NCBI GenBank assembly: GCA_013299045.1
Contig: JAAFJX010000003.1
Coordinates: forward strand, 62,001-126,000
Length of the DNA: 64,000 bases
Direction of reading: 5' to 3'
From: Cytophagales bacterium
GTDB lineage: Bacteria; Bacteroidota; Bacteroidia; Cytophagales; Bernardetiaceae
In this document: positions 1-8,291 of the stretch, one piece after another
How positions within the stretch are numbered: position 1 is the stretch's first letter
Layout of the letters: each line of letters starts with the position of its first letter
Notes under the pieces: generated by a model
The model's input: the letters and a program-made list of their open reading frames with translations, nothing else
Told to the model about the DNA's origin: nothing
Databases searched by the model: none
Translations under genes and position numbers: made by a program

Positions 1-150
1 TCCCGACTTCTTTATAAGCCAAAAAACTCTGAATAAGTGCTACAAAAAGCAACACGGTCAATACAGATTTTGACGGCGCAAAGTAAACAACATAAAAGCT
101 ATACTCCAAATTTTTTTGCGTTTTTTTAGTTTAGTGCTCTCTTATTAACC
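1..150. other. Left-edge non-coding segment, possible start of a leftward gene
   Basis: No complete gene lies here. On the minus strand an open frame runs off the left edge; from a TTG at about 61 it reads as a short hydrophobic stretch (MTVLLFVALIQSFLAYKEVG) that looks like the start of a signal peptide. A CAAAGTA block at 79-85 (TACTTTG on the minus strand) resembles, imperfectly, the Bacteroidota -7 element. Only 20 codons are available, so this is a suggestion of a gene starting leftward and not a firm call. Confidence 0.2.
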
Positions 151-411
151 AGCCTTCCCTTAAAAGTCTGCATAAGAACAAGCACATCAATTGATTGATA
201 TGATTCATCTGCTTCAGGAACACCCTCATGATTTTGGGTGGCTTTTTCTCTCTACTTTTGCCTTGATGCAGAACTGAAGCGCGAGCTGAAAGTTCCGACC
301 GTAGGGCATAGCAAAAAAATCAAGCCTCGCAAAAGGCCAATTTAGATGAAAAAAAACTTTTTCATCTAAACCAGCGAATGGCTTTTTCTTGGATTCACTC
401 TCTCACAAAAC

Positions 412-910
412 AAGCTCTTAATTAACCTCTCTGAGAGATGTAAGTTTTGGAAAGCGAATAATTGTATTTTTCTAAGATAGAGGCTTTACTTTTAAAGTAC
501 GGCCAACTACGGCTATCATACGGCTATGATACGGCTATGATACGGCTATCCTATGGCTGAGGCAAAATAGGACAAAAGCAATTTTTAGGCATCAAGCGGG
601 TTTGCGACTTTATTCTTTTTTTTGTTATTGAGTACGTCTATTGGCCTGTATTTGCGTTAGAGAGGCGGCGGGTTTAGTGCGTAGCACCGAAGCGAAGCGC
701 AGCCCAAAGACGAACGACCGCGAAGCGGGAACGCCCAATAAATTGTAGAAAAACAATCATTAGTCAAAAAGTTAGATATAAGGCATTTGGCAAAAAGTTA
801 TTTGAAAACGCGAGAAAATGGCCTCTACAAGGGACAAAAGAGGGCAATTAGAACTTAAAAAACTCAAAAAGGGCTTTTTGACGACTCAAGAGAGGTTAAT
901 TTAAGAGCTT
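412..910. repeat. Family B repeat, copy B1, with 21-22 bp terminal inverted repeats
   Basis: Left end AAGCTCTTAATTAACCTCTC (from 412) is the inverted complement of the right end at 889-910, with one base of length difference. The interior matches the minus strand of 33270-33635 almost base for base, including a GC-rich block at about 665-735 built from the words CGAAGCG, CGAACGACCGCGAAGCGGG. B1 carries about 130 extra bases (about 745-885) that are missing from the other copy. Comparison with the uninterrupted family A copies at 4765-4795 and 21370-21415 suggests the whole insert spans about 413-962, so it extends some 50 bases past the right inverted repeat, with a possible ACA target duplication (410-412 and 963-965). 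Confidence 0.7.
498..562. repeat. 11-bp tandem repeat inside B1
   Basis: Five head-to-tail 11-base units of the form TACGGCTATGA, preceded by one degenerate unit TACGGCCAAC. The last units drift to TACGGCTATCC and TATGGCTGAGG. The equivalent place in the other copy (about 33522-33552, reverse strand) has only about three units, so unit number differs between copies. Units joined head to tail also form short palindromes (ATCATA...TATGAT). Confidence 0.8.
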
Positions 911-1162
911 GCTTTCGTTCAAAAACCTCCGCAACTCTGCGGAAAGGACGATTTTAATAAACGACAGAGTTGCACAGAAAATCTCACTCTCTGACCTTTG
1001 AGCCATTCGCTTTTGTCTGATGCGAGGCATGGCAGGCCGTAAGAAGCTCTTGAGGTTTTACCAGTTTTTGACAAAATAGGCTAAAATCTAAGATGTTTTA
1101 AAGATGAAATTCTTGTTTAATTTACTGACAATAAATACCTTAGATGTTTTTAAGGGAAGACT

Positions 1163-1243
1163 ATCTACAAGGTGCAAAAGAGAGCAATTAGACCTCACAA
1201 AACTCAAAAAGGGCTTTTCGACGACTCAAGAGAGATTAATTTA
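1163..1243. repeat. Partial duplicate of the right end of family B
   Basis: This 80-base segment repeats 823-905 with scattered changes; both contain the words CAATTAGA, AACTCAAAAAGGGCTTTT and GACGACTCAAGAGAG. It sits between the right end of copy A1 and the stop codon of the photolyase gene at 1258. Confidence 0.75.
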
Positions 1244-1257
1244 GCGGCTATTTATGG

Positions 1258-2553
1258 CTAATCCAGCCAGTGTTGGACGTAAAGCCCATCGGGGTCATAC
1301 AAAGCAGCTTGGCGTGGAATATTAAAGTAGCGGTCTTCGCGTGGGTCTTTGCCTACACCCGCTACATACTGCCAGTTGCACCAGTTGCTGGTGGTGTCAT
1401 AGTCGAGGAGCATCGTCTCAAAAAATTCAGCTCCCCAGCGCCAATCAACTTTTAAGTCCTTAACCAAGTAGCTTGCTACATTCTGCCTTCCTCGGTTAGA
1501 CATGAAGCCCGTTTCGGCAAGTTCACGCATATTGGCATTGATAAAAGGCTGCTGGCATTGTCCTTGGCACCAATCGCGGAAGTCTTTTAGACTATTTTTG
1601 TATGTCTTGGGGTTTTTGTGGGCCATCAAACCATTTTTATAGAAAATTCTTTGCTCATACTTCATGCCCACAAATTTGAAATAATCGCGCCAGAGTAGTT
1701 CAAAAAATAACCAGTAGGTAGAATCATTTTTAAGAATTTGCTTTTCAAAGCGCTGTATCTCCTCATATACGTAAACAGGCGAGAGCGCACCAAGCGCTAG
1801 ATAAGGCGAAAACTTTGAGGAATAGGCTTCGCCTAAAAGGCCATTGCGCGTTTCTTTATAACAGCTAAGGTGTTGGGTGTCCCAAAAATAATGTTTAAGA
1901 CGCAAAAGTGCGTGGGTTTCGCCGCCCACGAAAGGCAGAACTGCTTTAGGACTGTGGGGTAGGCTTTCTTGAGGACAATACTGGTGTTTGCTCAAAAAAT
2001 GACAACTGCTCAAATCTGGTAAGGGTGGCAGCTTTATTGGGCTTGACCAAGAGCGGCGAATGCGGCAACTAAGCTCTACCTTTTTACGAAATTCAGTAAA
2101 GATATTGGGAAGTTGCTGCACATCAAACGGAAGCGCACTGGGGGCAATGAGGGTCTGTGCCTCAAAAAAAGACAGCTTACAATGCGTGAGTTGGGAAGCC
2201 ACCGCCTTCTCTGAAGCTACCTCTTCGTAGGTGTATTCTTTTTGAGCATGAATGACAGAGGCTTGAGTAGCGGCAGCAAGAACTGGCAGTAGGCTTTCGG
2301 GTTGGCCTCGTAGAATAAGTAAGTCGCTACCAATTTTTTGTAACTTTTTTTTTAAGTCTTGTACGGTTTCGTCAAGGAACTGCCTTCTGCGTGGACTTAT
2401 GCGCGCTAAAGCAGTAAGAGGTGTTTTTTTAAAGAGCTTTTCTTCGTAGATAAAAACGGGCAATAACAGGCTTACATGGGGTGCGAGTGCGGCCAGCGCC
2501 TCGTGGTCGTGTAAACGGAGGTCATTTCTGAACCAAAGAATGTGAGTTTGCAT
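1258..2553 (-). CDS. DASH-type cryptochrome / deoxyribodipyrimidine photolyase
   Basis: A 431-residue flavoprotein of the photolyase/cryptochrome family. It uses blue light and FADH- to repair cyclobutane pyrimidine dimers, in DASH members mainly in single-stranded DNA. The N-terminal alpha/beta antenna domain starts WFRNDLRLHDHEAL (residues 7-20). The C-terminal FAD domain shows the DASH hallmarks YKETRNGL, SSKFSPYLALGALSP, ELLWRDYFKF, TGFMSNRGRQNVASYL, and NWCNWQYVAGVGKDPREDRYFN. Length is slightly short of plant DASH proteins and normal for bacterial ones. It stands alone, with repeats on its 3' side and a response regulator upstream in the same direction 110 bases away. The DASH subclass is preferred over class I CPD photolyase because of the C-terminal motif; the actual activity cannot be told from sequence. 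Confidence 0.93.
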   Translation of the reverse strand: MQTHILWFRNDLRLHDHEALAALAPHVSLLLPVFIYEEKLFKKTPLTALARISPRRRQFLDETVQDLKKKLQKIGSDLLILRGQPESLLPVLAAATQASVIHAQKEYTYEEVASEKAVASQLTHCKLSFFEAQTLIAPSALPFDVQQLPNIFTEFRKKVELSCRIRRSWSSPIKLPPLPDLSSCHFLSKHQYCPQESLPHSPKAVLPFVGGETHALLRLKHYFWDTQHLSCYKETRNGLLGEAYSSKFSPYLALGALSPVYVYEEIQRFEKQILKNDSTYWLFFELLWRDYFKFVGMKYEQRIFYKNGLMAHKNPKTYKNSLKDFRDWCQGQCQQPFINANMRELAETGFMSNRGRQNVASYLVKDLKVDWRWGAEFFETMLLDYDTTSNWCNWQYVAGVGKDPREDRYFNIPRQAALYDPDGLYVQHWLD

Positions 2554-2663
2554 AGAAGGGTAGGGGGCTTGCTGCTCTTTAACACAAAAATCTTTTGCGA
2601 GCGTTTTTGTTCTAAAGAAAGTATGTAAAATTAACAGCAGCCCTCAGTGATGTTATGTTTTGC

Positions 2664-3359
2664 TTAAATTCCTACCAACTTAAAACCTACACCATGTATA
2701 TTTTCTATGCGTATGCTGGCATCATGCTTAAAGCACTTGCGGAGTCTAGAAATAAAGACATCAAGACTTCTGCCAATGAAGTAGTCGTCATCACCCCAAA
2801 TATTATTTAAAATATCTTCGCGCTTCAAAACACGGTCTGGGTTTAGACAAAAAAGGCGCAAAACTTCTCCTTCGCGGAGCGTCAGTTTTTGTACCTCGTC
2901 AGGGTGCTTGAGTTCTAAGTTCTCAAAGTCAAAGCTGTAAGTCCCAATATCAAATATTTGTCGTGCTGGGGCAGTGCCAGCGCCTATTTTGTTACGTTTC
3001 AAAAAAATTTCAATTTTCAACACAAGTTCTTCTATACTAAAAGGCTTTGTAAGATAATCGTCAGCACCAATTTTGAGGCCATGAATACGGTCTTCTTTTA
3101 AAGACTTAGCGGTCAGGAAGATGATAGGTACTTCTTGATTACGCTGCCTAATTTTTTGAGCCAGCGTAAAGCCATCTTGCTTGGGCAGCATAACATCTAG
3201 AATACACAAATCAAAATCATTTTTTTTGAAGACCTCCTCGGCTTCTAGGCCATCAACACAATGCACAATGGCATAACCTTGCCACTCGAGATTATCTTTT
3301 GTAACAAAACCAAGACTGAGGTCGTCTTCAACAAATAATATTTTGGCTTTAGGCTTCAT
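2664..3359 (-). CDS. OmpR/PhoB-family response regulator, RprY-like
   Basis: A 231-residue DNA-binding response regulator. The receiver domain (about 5-120) has the acidic pair E11-D12-D13, the phosphoacceptor D55 in CILDVMLP, the switch threonine in FLTAK and the conserved lysine in TKPF. The winged-helix domain (about 135-231) contains LTLREGEVLRLF, SLDVFISRLRK and IHGVGFKL. The pattern KILFVEDD...DVMLPKQDGFTLA...SLDVFISRLRK resembles RprY of Bacteroides as recalled, so RprY-like is likely. No histidine kinase gene is adjacent: the next upstream gene is divergent pyrF. It is therefore an orphan by position and its kinase must lie elsewhere. Regulated genes are unknown. Confidence 0.93.
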   Translation of the reverse strand: MKPKAKILFVEDDLSLGFVTKDNLEWQGYAIVHCVDGLEAEEVFKKNDFDLCILDVMLPKQDGFTLAQKIRQRNQEVPIIFLTAKSLKEDRIHGLKIGADDYLTKPFSIEELVLKIEIFLKRNKIGAGTAPARQIFDIGTYSFDFENLELKHPDEVQKLTLREGEVLRLFCLNPDRVLKREDILNNIWGDDDYFIGRSLDVFISRLRKCFKHDASIRIENIHGVGFKLVGI

Positions 3360-3393
3360 AAGGAATGTTTTTAAGTGGCTATCATGCGCAAAA

Positions 3394-3651
3394 CTACATA
3401 TTATTTTGTTTCGTTCGCCAAATCCCTAATTTTTTATAACTCTTCCGCACCAAAACTATCATTTTTTTTATCCTCTTTGAAAAGAAATTAGTGAATGGCA
3501 TACCCGCAAACTGGGAGGCGAAAGGTTTAGGAAGCAGATGCTTTAAGAAAACGGGTACTTTCCTGCTTGAAAGCATACTAAACAAAATCAGCGAAGGTAA
3601 AATGATAAGGAAAAAATTGCCAAATACCCCACTTTTTGCAGAGATATTCAT
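3394..3651 (-). CDS. Possible small membrane or spurious ORF
   Basis: An 85-codon open frame, starting with ATG, with one hydrophobic stretch (about residues 9-27, NFFLIILPSLILFSML) followed by a basic C-terminus rich in lysine. No family is recognised. It fills the gap between the response regulator and divergent pyrF, 34 bases upstream of the former. No ribosome-binding signal or similarity supports it, and AT-rich intergenic DNA easily gives such a frame. It is listed only as a candidate. Confidence 0.2.
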   Translation of the reverse strand: MNISAKSGVFGNFFLIILPSLILFSMLSSRKVPVFLKHLLPKPFASQFAGMPFTNFFSKRIKKMIVLVRKSYKKLGIWRTKQNNM

Positions 3652-3753
3652 AGAACAATAATTTTTTCATGCCGAAACGCCGAGATTACTCTGCCATTAT
3701 CCTTTTTCTAGGTTTTTAAAACTAAATTGCAGCCATTTTTAAAAAGACAAAAA

Positions 3754-4575
3754 ATGAATAAGCAAGATTTGATAGCACAAATTAAAGCAAAACGCTCTTT
3801 TTTGTGCATAGGGCTAGATACCGACCCTCATAAGATACCCAAAGTGCTTCAAGAAAGCGAAGACCCTGTTTTTGAGTTCAATAAACAAATCATTGAGGCA
3901 ACAGCCCAATATGCGGTGGCTTATAAACCTAACCTGGCTTTTTATGAGGCACAAGGCGAAAAAGGTTGGCAGAGCCTCCGTAAAACGCTAGCCGTTATAC
4001 CGCCTCATGTTTTTATCATCGCTGATGCCAAACGTGCAGACATAGGCAACACGTCTCATCAATACGCCAAAGCCTTTTTTGAAGACCTTAAGGCCGACGC
4101 TGTTACGATTGCCCCTTATATGGGCGAAGATTCAGTCAAACCTTTTTTAAGTTATACTGAACGCTGGACGGTGTTGTTGGCACTAACCTCCAACAGCGGT
4201 AGTCAAGATTTTCAACTCAAAAAACTTGCAGACGGAAGTTTTCTGTTTGAGGAGGTGCTTAAAACCGCCATCACCTGGGGCACAGACCAAAACATGATGT
4301 TTGTGGTAGGTGCTACGAATGCGTCTTATTTGCAGCGCGTGAGGCAAATTGTACCGATGCACTTTTTACTCGTGCCTGGTGTAGGCGCGCAGGGTGGAAG
4401 TTTGGCCGAAGTAGCCCAAAATGGCCTTAATAAGGACGTTGGACTCTTGGTAAATTCATCTCGTGAAATCATTTACGCTTCAAATGGTGTAGATTTTGCC
4501 GAAGCCGCAGCCAAGAAAGCCCATAAAATCCAACTAGAGATGGCTGAACTACTACAACAAAATGAACTTTTGTGA
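3754..4575 (+). CDS. pyrF: Orotidine 5'-phosphate decarboxylase
   Basis: This 273-residue enzyme decarboxylates OMP to UMP, the last step of de novo pyrimidine synthesis. The TIM-barrel motifs are clear: CIGLDTDP near the N-terminus, FKxN-like YKPNLAFYE, the catalytic DxKxxD tetrad region [21 protein letters not shown], and the C-terminal phosphate-binding [10 protein letters not shown] followed by NSSREI. The length and the long form (over 260 residues) fit the pyrF subfamily 2 found in Bacteroidota. The frame is open upstream to a TTG at 3727; the ATG at 3754 (MNKQDLIAQ) is chosen because the family begins there. The gene is a single unit, with the repeat-filled convergent gap after it. Confidence 0.95.
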   Translation: MNKQDLIAQIKAKRSFLCIGLDTDPHKIPKVLQESEDPVFEFNKQIIEATAQYAVAYKPNLAFYEAQGEKGWQSLRKTLAVIPPHVFIIADAKRADIGNTSHQYAKAFFEDLKADAVTIAPYMGEDSVKPFLSYTERWTVLLALTSNSGSQDFQLKKLADGSFLFEEVLKTAITWGTDQNMMFVVGATNASYLQRVRQIVPMHFLLVPGVGAQGGSLAEVAQNGLNKDVGLLVNSSREIIYASNGVDFAEAAAKKAHKIQLEMAELLQQNELL

Positions 4576-4599
4576 GCAATACACACGAAGCAAAAGGCA

Positions 4600-4971
4600 T
4601 TAAATGGCCTTTGATAGACTTCTCTTCTCTGCTTTTTGCTTTGATAAAGAACTGAAACGTGCGCTGAAAGTTCTGACCCTAGGCCATGGCAAAAAAAGAA
4701 AGATGAAGCCTCGCAAAAGGGCAATTTAGATGAAAAAAATGGCTTTTTCTCTGATTCACTCTCTTACAAAACATGATTACACAGAAAATCTCACCCTCTG
4801 ACATTTGAGCCATTCGCTTTTGTCTGATGCGAGACAGTCCAGGACTTAAAAAGCCCTTGAGATTTTGCCAGTTATTCGACAAAATAGACTAAAAACGAAG
4901 ATATTTTAAAGATGAAGTGCTTGTTTAATTCACTGATAATAAATATTTTAGATGCTTTTTAAGAGACGACT
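4600..4971. repeat. Family A repeat, copy A2, left end missing
   Basis: The segment 4620-4760 matches 255-400 of copy A1, and 4782-4971 matches 975-1162. The right terminal repeat is TTTTTAAGAGACGACT (4956-4971). No left terminal repeat is found near 4576-4620, so the copy is truncated. It has no family B insertion: the junction words CTCTTACAAAACATGATTACACAG (from about 4763, broken here by the 20-base limit only in length) run straight through, giving an empty-site reference for A1. It fills the gap between convergent pyrF and the AlbA_2 gene, and its right end overlaps the stop codon of the latter. Confidence 0.7.
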
Positions 4972-5662
4972 ATTTAAAAGCCTGCAAATCTTCTGGGTTA
5001 CGGATAAAGATGTCTTCGCCACTTTCTTGCGGAATGATTTGCAAAATTTGCGACAGCGTTAGCTTTATGAGGAGCTCGGAAGCTATTTTTTCAGTTAAGC
5101 CGCTCAGTTCAACAAAGCGCTTAAGCGTAATTTTGTGGCTTTTGCTCAAAAAAGCAAATAACCGCTGTTCTGCCTCACCAAATGAGAGCAGATTTCCCTT
5201 TTTGCTGTGCCCTTTTTTGAGAATAGCCTGCATTTCGGGGCTTGCTTGCAAGGATTTGTCTGCCACACGCACATACACGTCGCGCAGTTGTGGCGTTTTG
5301 AAAAGCGCCACAGGCTTGCGTTTGCTTTCTTGTATGGCAAATATCAAAACTTCGCTACGGTCGTTGAGCGTAATGCGATACAGCTCATAAGCAACGAGGG
5401 GTTTAATCATTTTTTTGATGGCATTTTCAAGCACAAAAATATCCTCGTCGGGGTGTTTCAAGCCTTTAATGAGGAGGTCATCACTCACACCTATAATCAA
5501 GTTGCCGCCCTTTGTATTGGCAAAAGCGACGACCTCCCGCATAATCTTGGCGGGATAGAGCGTTTTGAGTTTAAATTCTGTCTGAAGCCCCTCGCCTTCT
5601 GATACAATTTTGCGTAATTCCTTGAAAGTCATTTTAGTAAGAAGGTAGTTGGCAATCTTCAT
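4970..5662 (-). CDS. Schlafen AlbA_2-domain protein with C-terminal winged-helix-like region
   Basis: A 230-residue protein. Residues about 20-140 form an AlbA_2 (divergent AAA-4 / Schlafen-type) domain: EGLQTEFKLKT, the REVVAFANTKGGNLIIGVSDD core, and DVYVRVADKS near the end. Such domains bind nucleic acid, and in bacteria they are often joined to helix-turn-helix regions. Residues about 160-220 (EQRLFAFLSKSHKITLKRFVELSGLTEKIASELLIKL) read as a winged helix. It follows the MlaD-like gene by 97 bases in the same direction. Odd point: its TAG stop lies in the end of repeat copy A2, so the C-terminus may have been altered by that element. The start may be ATG at 5662 or the next ATG at 5632 (MTFKEL). 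Confidence 0.8.
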   Translation of the reverse strand: MKIANYLLTKMTFKELRKIVSEGEGLQTEFKLKTLYPAKIMREVVAFANTKGGNLIIGVSDDLLIKGLKHPDEDIFVLENAIKKMIKPLVAYELYRITLNDRSEVLIFAIQESKRKPVALFKTPQLRDVYVRVADKSLQASPEMQAILKKGHSKKGNLLSFGEAEQRLFAFLSKSHKITLKRFVELSGLTEKIASELLIKLTLSQILQIIPQESGEDIFIRNPEDLQAFK

Positions 5663-5759
5663 ACGCTTTGTTACAGCGCTAAATGTCCTTACAAACGAAA
5701 ATTAAGGCCATTCAGTTTTATATTTTGAAAAAAAAGTAAAACAACAGGCCCAAAGTCTT

Positions 5760-6767
5760 CTACTTTTTTTTCTTCTCTTTAGCCTCTTTATCCTTTTTGC
5801 CAAAAACAGAAATATTGGGGATATAGCGCTTTGGTTTTTCTTTGAAATCTACCAAAATAGCATCTAAATCTCGCATTGTCTGGTTTAAATTGCTGTGAAG
5901 CGAGTCTGTTTTGAGCATGAGGCCAAGCGAACCTTCGCCTTCATTGAGGGCTTTGGTGGTTTTCTCTAGCTCTGTCATCAATTTGTTGGCGCTGGCGGCC
6001 AAAGCAGCAAACTCTACACTGTTTAGTGAGTCGGCAAGGGCATTCATTTTGGCAATGATGGGACGCAACTCTTTTTCGGTTTCCAGCAAAGAGCCGCTCA
6101 TTTTGGCCATATTGCCAGTAACAGTGCCAATATTTGCACGATTTTCACTCATTGTTGCGCTGAGTGTGGCTGTAGTTTGGTCTACATTTTTGATAACCCC
6201 TTTGATGCTCTGACTCATGCCTTTGTATTCTAAAAGCAGGGCATTAATTGTTGAAACGGCGGAGTCCACTTTGTCCGTGATAGGCATCACCTTTTGGTAA
6301 ACGATGTCCGTAACACCGGCTTCAATACCAGAGGCTATGGTATCATTTTCTTCCATGATGCCGTTTTTTGTGGTCAAAACAAGCCTGAGCAACTTGCCGC
6401 CAAGCAGACCGTCATCAGCGAGGGTAATCATGGAAGCATCTCCAACAGCCACCTCCTTGTTAATGGCTAGGGTTACAATAAGCCTGTTTTTGGGCGAGTT
6501 AGGGTCTATGGCAATGCCATCAACGCGGCCTACGGGGTAACCATTAATGACAATTTGGTTAGAGATGGTAAGGCCATCCACTTTGTCAAAAATGGCGTAA
6601 TAAGTGCGGGTTGGAGAAAGGAAGTCCACGCCTTTCAGAAAATTAAACCCCCAGTAGAGGATAGAGAAAGCGACAACGGTGAGTAAACCAACTTTAAGCT
6701 CTTTAGATATGGTCACGTGCGTAATATTTTGTGGTTTAATGAGCAAGGCGCTCGTCTGAATTGGCAT
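5760..6767 (-). CDS. MlaD/MCE-family lipid-transport substrate-binding protein
   Basis: An inner-membrane anchored periplasmic MCE protein, the lipid-binding part of a Mla-like ABC transporter that moves phospholipid between the two membranes. A single membrane segment (LLTVVAFSILYWGFNFL) precedes FLKGVDFLSP. The MCE domain follows (TYYAIFDKVDGLTISNQIVINGYPVGRVDGIAI...). The C-terminal half is a long helical region, and the end is very lysine rich. The frame opens with GTG at 6782; the ATG at 6767 is used here, but GTG at 6716 (giving MTISKELKVG, the usual family start) is at least as likely. No permease or ATPase gene (mlaE, mlaF) is adjacent. Confidence 0.88.
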   Translation of the reverse strand: MPIQTSALLIKPQNITHVTISKELKVGLLTVVAFSILYWGFNFLKGVDFLSPTRTYYAIFDKVDGLTISNQIVINGYPVGRVDGIAIDPNSPKNRLIVTLAINKEVAVGDASMITLADDGLLGGKLLRLVLTTKNGIMEENDTIASGIEAGVTDIVYQKVMPITDKVDSAVSTINALLLEYKGMSQSIKGVIKNVDQTTATLSATMSENRANIGTVTGNMAKMSGSLLETEKELRPIIAKMNALADSLNSVEFAALAASANKLMTELEKTTKALNEGEGSLGLMLKTDSLHSNLNQTMRDLDAILVDFKEKPKRYIPNISVFGKKDKEAKEKKKK

Positions 6768-7006
6768 TCTGATAGAGTCCACAAAAATAGAAATCTTTTG
6801 TGTAGTTTTTCATGTTTATAAAAAATATAGATGAAGCAACCTGAACCCAGTAACTTGGGATTCAGATAATTTTCTTAAATTTTGTTTTTTTTGAAGTTCA
6901 TGCCTAATTTTTTGTGAGTATGCTCTTTTGGGGGCTAGCTTAGCCGAAACCTTTAAGTTTTAATATTCGTACCTATGCCTAAAAAACATATACTTTTTGC
7001 TTTTAT

Positions 7007-8197
7007 ATGCGCCACACGCAAATTTATAGGCATTACTCTAAGCAGCCTACTCTGTCCCTTAGCCGTTTTGTTCATGCTGCTCTAGTATGCCAGCAGGCGC
7101 TAGTTTGTTGGCGTGCGCCTATGACTGGGCGGGTGCAAGCCTTGGCCTGTAAGCCAGAAAGCATTGCAAAAAATGAAGATTTAAGACTCAAACACGGCTT
7201 TTTACTAGCTCCTTTTGCCATTAGTAGCAGCAAGGAGAGCAGTTGGCTACCTGCTGATTTCTATTTTGATGCCAGTGAGCCAAAGGGTTTTCAGTACAAT
7301 GAATTTGCCTTAACCGAAGCGGAAGTAGATAGCTTCCGACAAGCCTGCACAGGGCAGCCTATCGGTACTTTTTATGATTTGGCTGGCATGGACAATTACT
7401 ATGCCACCCAGATAGAATATGAAAACCTTGTTCAAGAATGTGTGCAACATATCAGGGACGGTGTATTTGCAAAAGCTGTAACTTCAAGAGCTGCTTTTTA
7501 TTCTCAAAAAACGGACTTCAATATTCTTGCTGCCTTCGAGGAGCTTGAGCGCGCTTATCCACACGCCTTTGTGTGTTTGTTAAGTATTCCGGGCATGGGT
7601 ACTTGGTTGTGTGCAAGTCCGGAAACACTGCTTTCTACAGACTCAAGAGGCTTTTTTAGAACTATGGCTCTTGCAGGAACGCAGCCCAAGGCAAATTTTG
7701 CCTCTGAAAAAGAGGTTACTTGGCGGCAGAAAGAAATTGAAGAGCAGGCTATGGTCAGTCGCTATATCATCAACTGTTTTAAGCAAATTCGTTTGCGGGA
7801 GTTTGAAGAAATTGGCCCTAAAACGCGCTTTGCAGCCAACTTAGCACATCTTTGTAGTGAGTTTCGTGTGGATATGGGCAATACCAATTTTTGGGAGTTA
7901 CCTAGTGTTATGTTAGAATTGCTACACCCTACTTCGGCGGTGTGTGGACTTCCTCAAAAGCCTGCCCTAGCGTTTTTGAGCACCAACGAAAAGCACAACA
8001 GAAGACTTTACAGTGGCTATTTGGGTTATGTTGGGGAAGATGCCATGCATCTTTTTGTGATGCTTCGCTGTATGCAAGTGATTGAAAAAGGCATGATTCT
8101 ATATGCTGGCGGCGGAATAGTAGAAGATTCAGAGCCTTTTAGAGAGTGGGAAGAAACTCAACACAAAATGAATACGCTTTTGAATGTGGTAAGATGA
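7007..8197 (+). CDS. menF: Isochorismate synthase (chorismate-binding enzyme)
   Basis: This 396-residue chorismate-utilising enzyme probably converts chorismate to isochorismate for menaquinone synthesis, the respiratory quinone of Bacteroidota. Family motifs in the C-terminal two thirds are FAKAVTSRA (the base lysine region), the Mg/substrate block FRTMALAGTQP, then HPTSAVCGLP and YSGYLGYVGE, and YAGGGIVEDSEPFREWEETQHKM at the end. GTQP appears where many relatives have GTRP. The N-terminal 100 residues are variable as in the family. The rest of the men pathway is not in the window. Anthranilate or aminodeoxychorismate synthase are less likely because the partner amidotransferase gene is absent. 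The start is the first ATG in frame. Confidence 0.85.
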   Translation: MRHTQIYRHYSKQPTLSLSRFVHAALVCQQALVCWRAPMTGRVQALACKPESIAKNEDLRLKHGFLLAPFAISSSKESSWLPADFYFDASEPKGFQYNEFALTEAEVDSFRQACTGQPIGTFYDLAGMDNYYATQIEYENLVQECVQHIRDGVFAKAVTSRAAFYSQKTDFNILAAFEELERAYPHAFVCLLSIPGMGTWLCASPETLLSTDSRGFFRTMALAGTQPKANFASEKEVTWRQKEIEEQAMVSRYIINCFKQIRLREFEEIGPKTRFAANLAHLCSEFRVDMGNTNFWELPSVMLELLHPTSAVCGLPQKPALAFLSTNEKHNRRLYSGYLGYVGEDAMHLFVMLRCMQVIEKGMILYAGGGIVEDSEPFREWEETQHKMNTLLNVVR

Positions 8198-8291
8198 GTT
8201 TTTATAAGAATGTCTTGATAGTGTTTCACAGAACTTACTTTTGACCTAATTATTGCTGTCTAAGCGCCACTCAAGCTCAATTGCATCTATA

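Larger units (their letters stand above)
151..1162. repeat. Family A repeat, copy A1, long form with a nested insertion
   Basis: The block begins with AGCCTTCCCTTAAAA (151-165) and ends with TTTTTAAGGGAAGACT (1147-1162), which are inverted repeats of each other. The first 85 bases match 10358-10440 closely, and 970-1162 matches 4782-4971 and 10432-10609. The centre carries a 13-bp hairpin at 341-370 (arms around TAGATGAAAAA and TTTTTCATCTA) and is interrupted by the second element described separately. No open frame of note is present, so it looks like a non-autonomous (MITE-like) element. It lies 3' of the photolyase gene. The inverted ends and internal matches are seen directly; mobility is inferred. 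Confidence 0.7.

Noticed and set aside
498-562. CRISPR array
   Set aside because: The 11-base units are head to tail with no spacers and no cas genes are present.
4679-4882. Open frame within the pyrF-AlbA_2 gap
   Set aside because: It is translated repeat DNA of family A; the related copies do not keep the frame.
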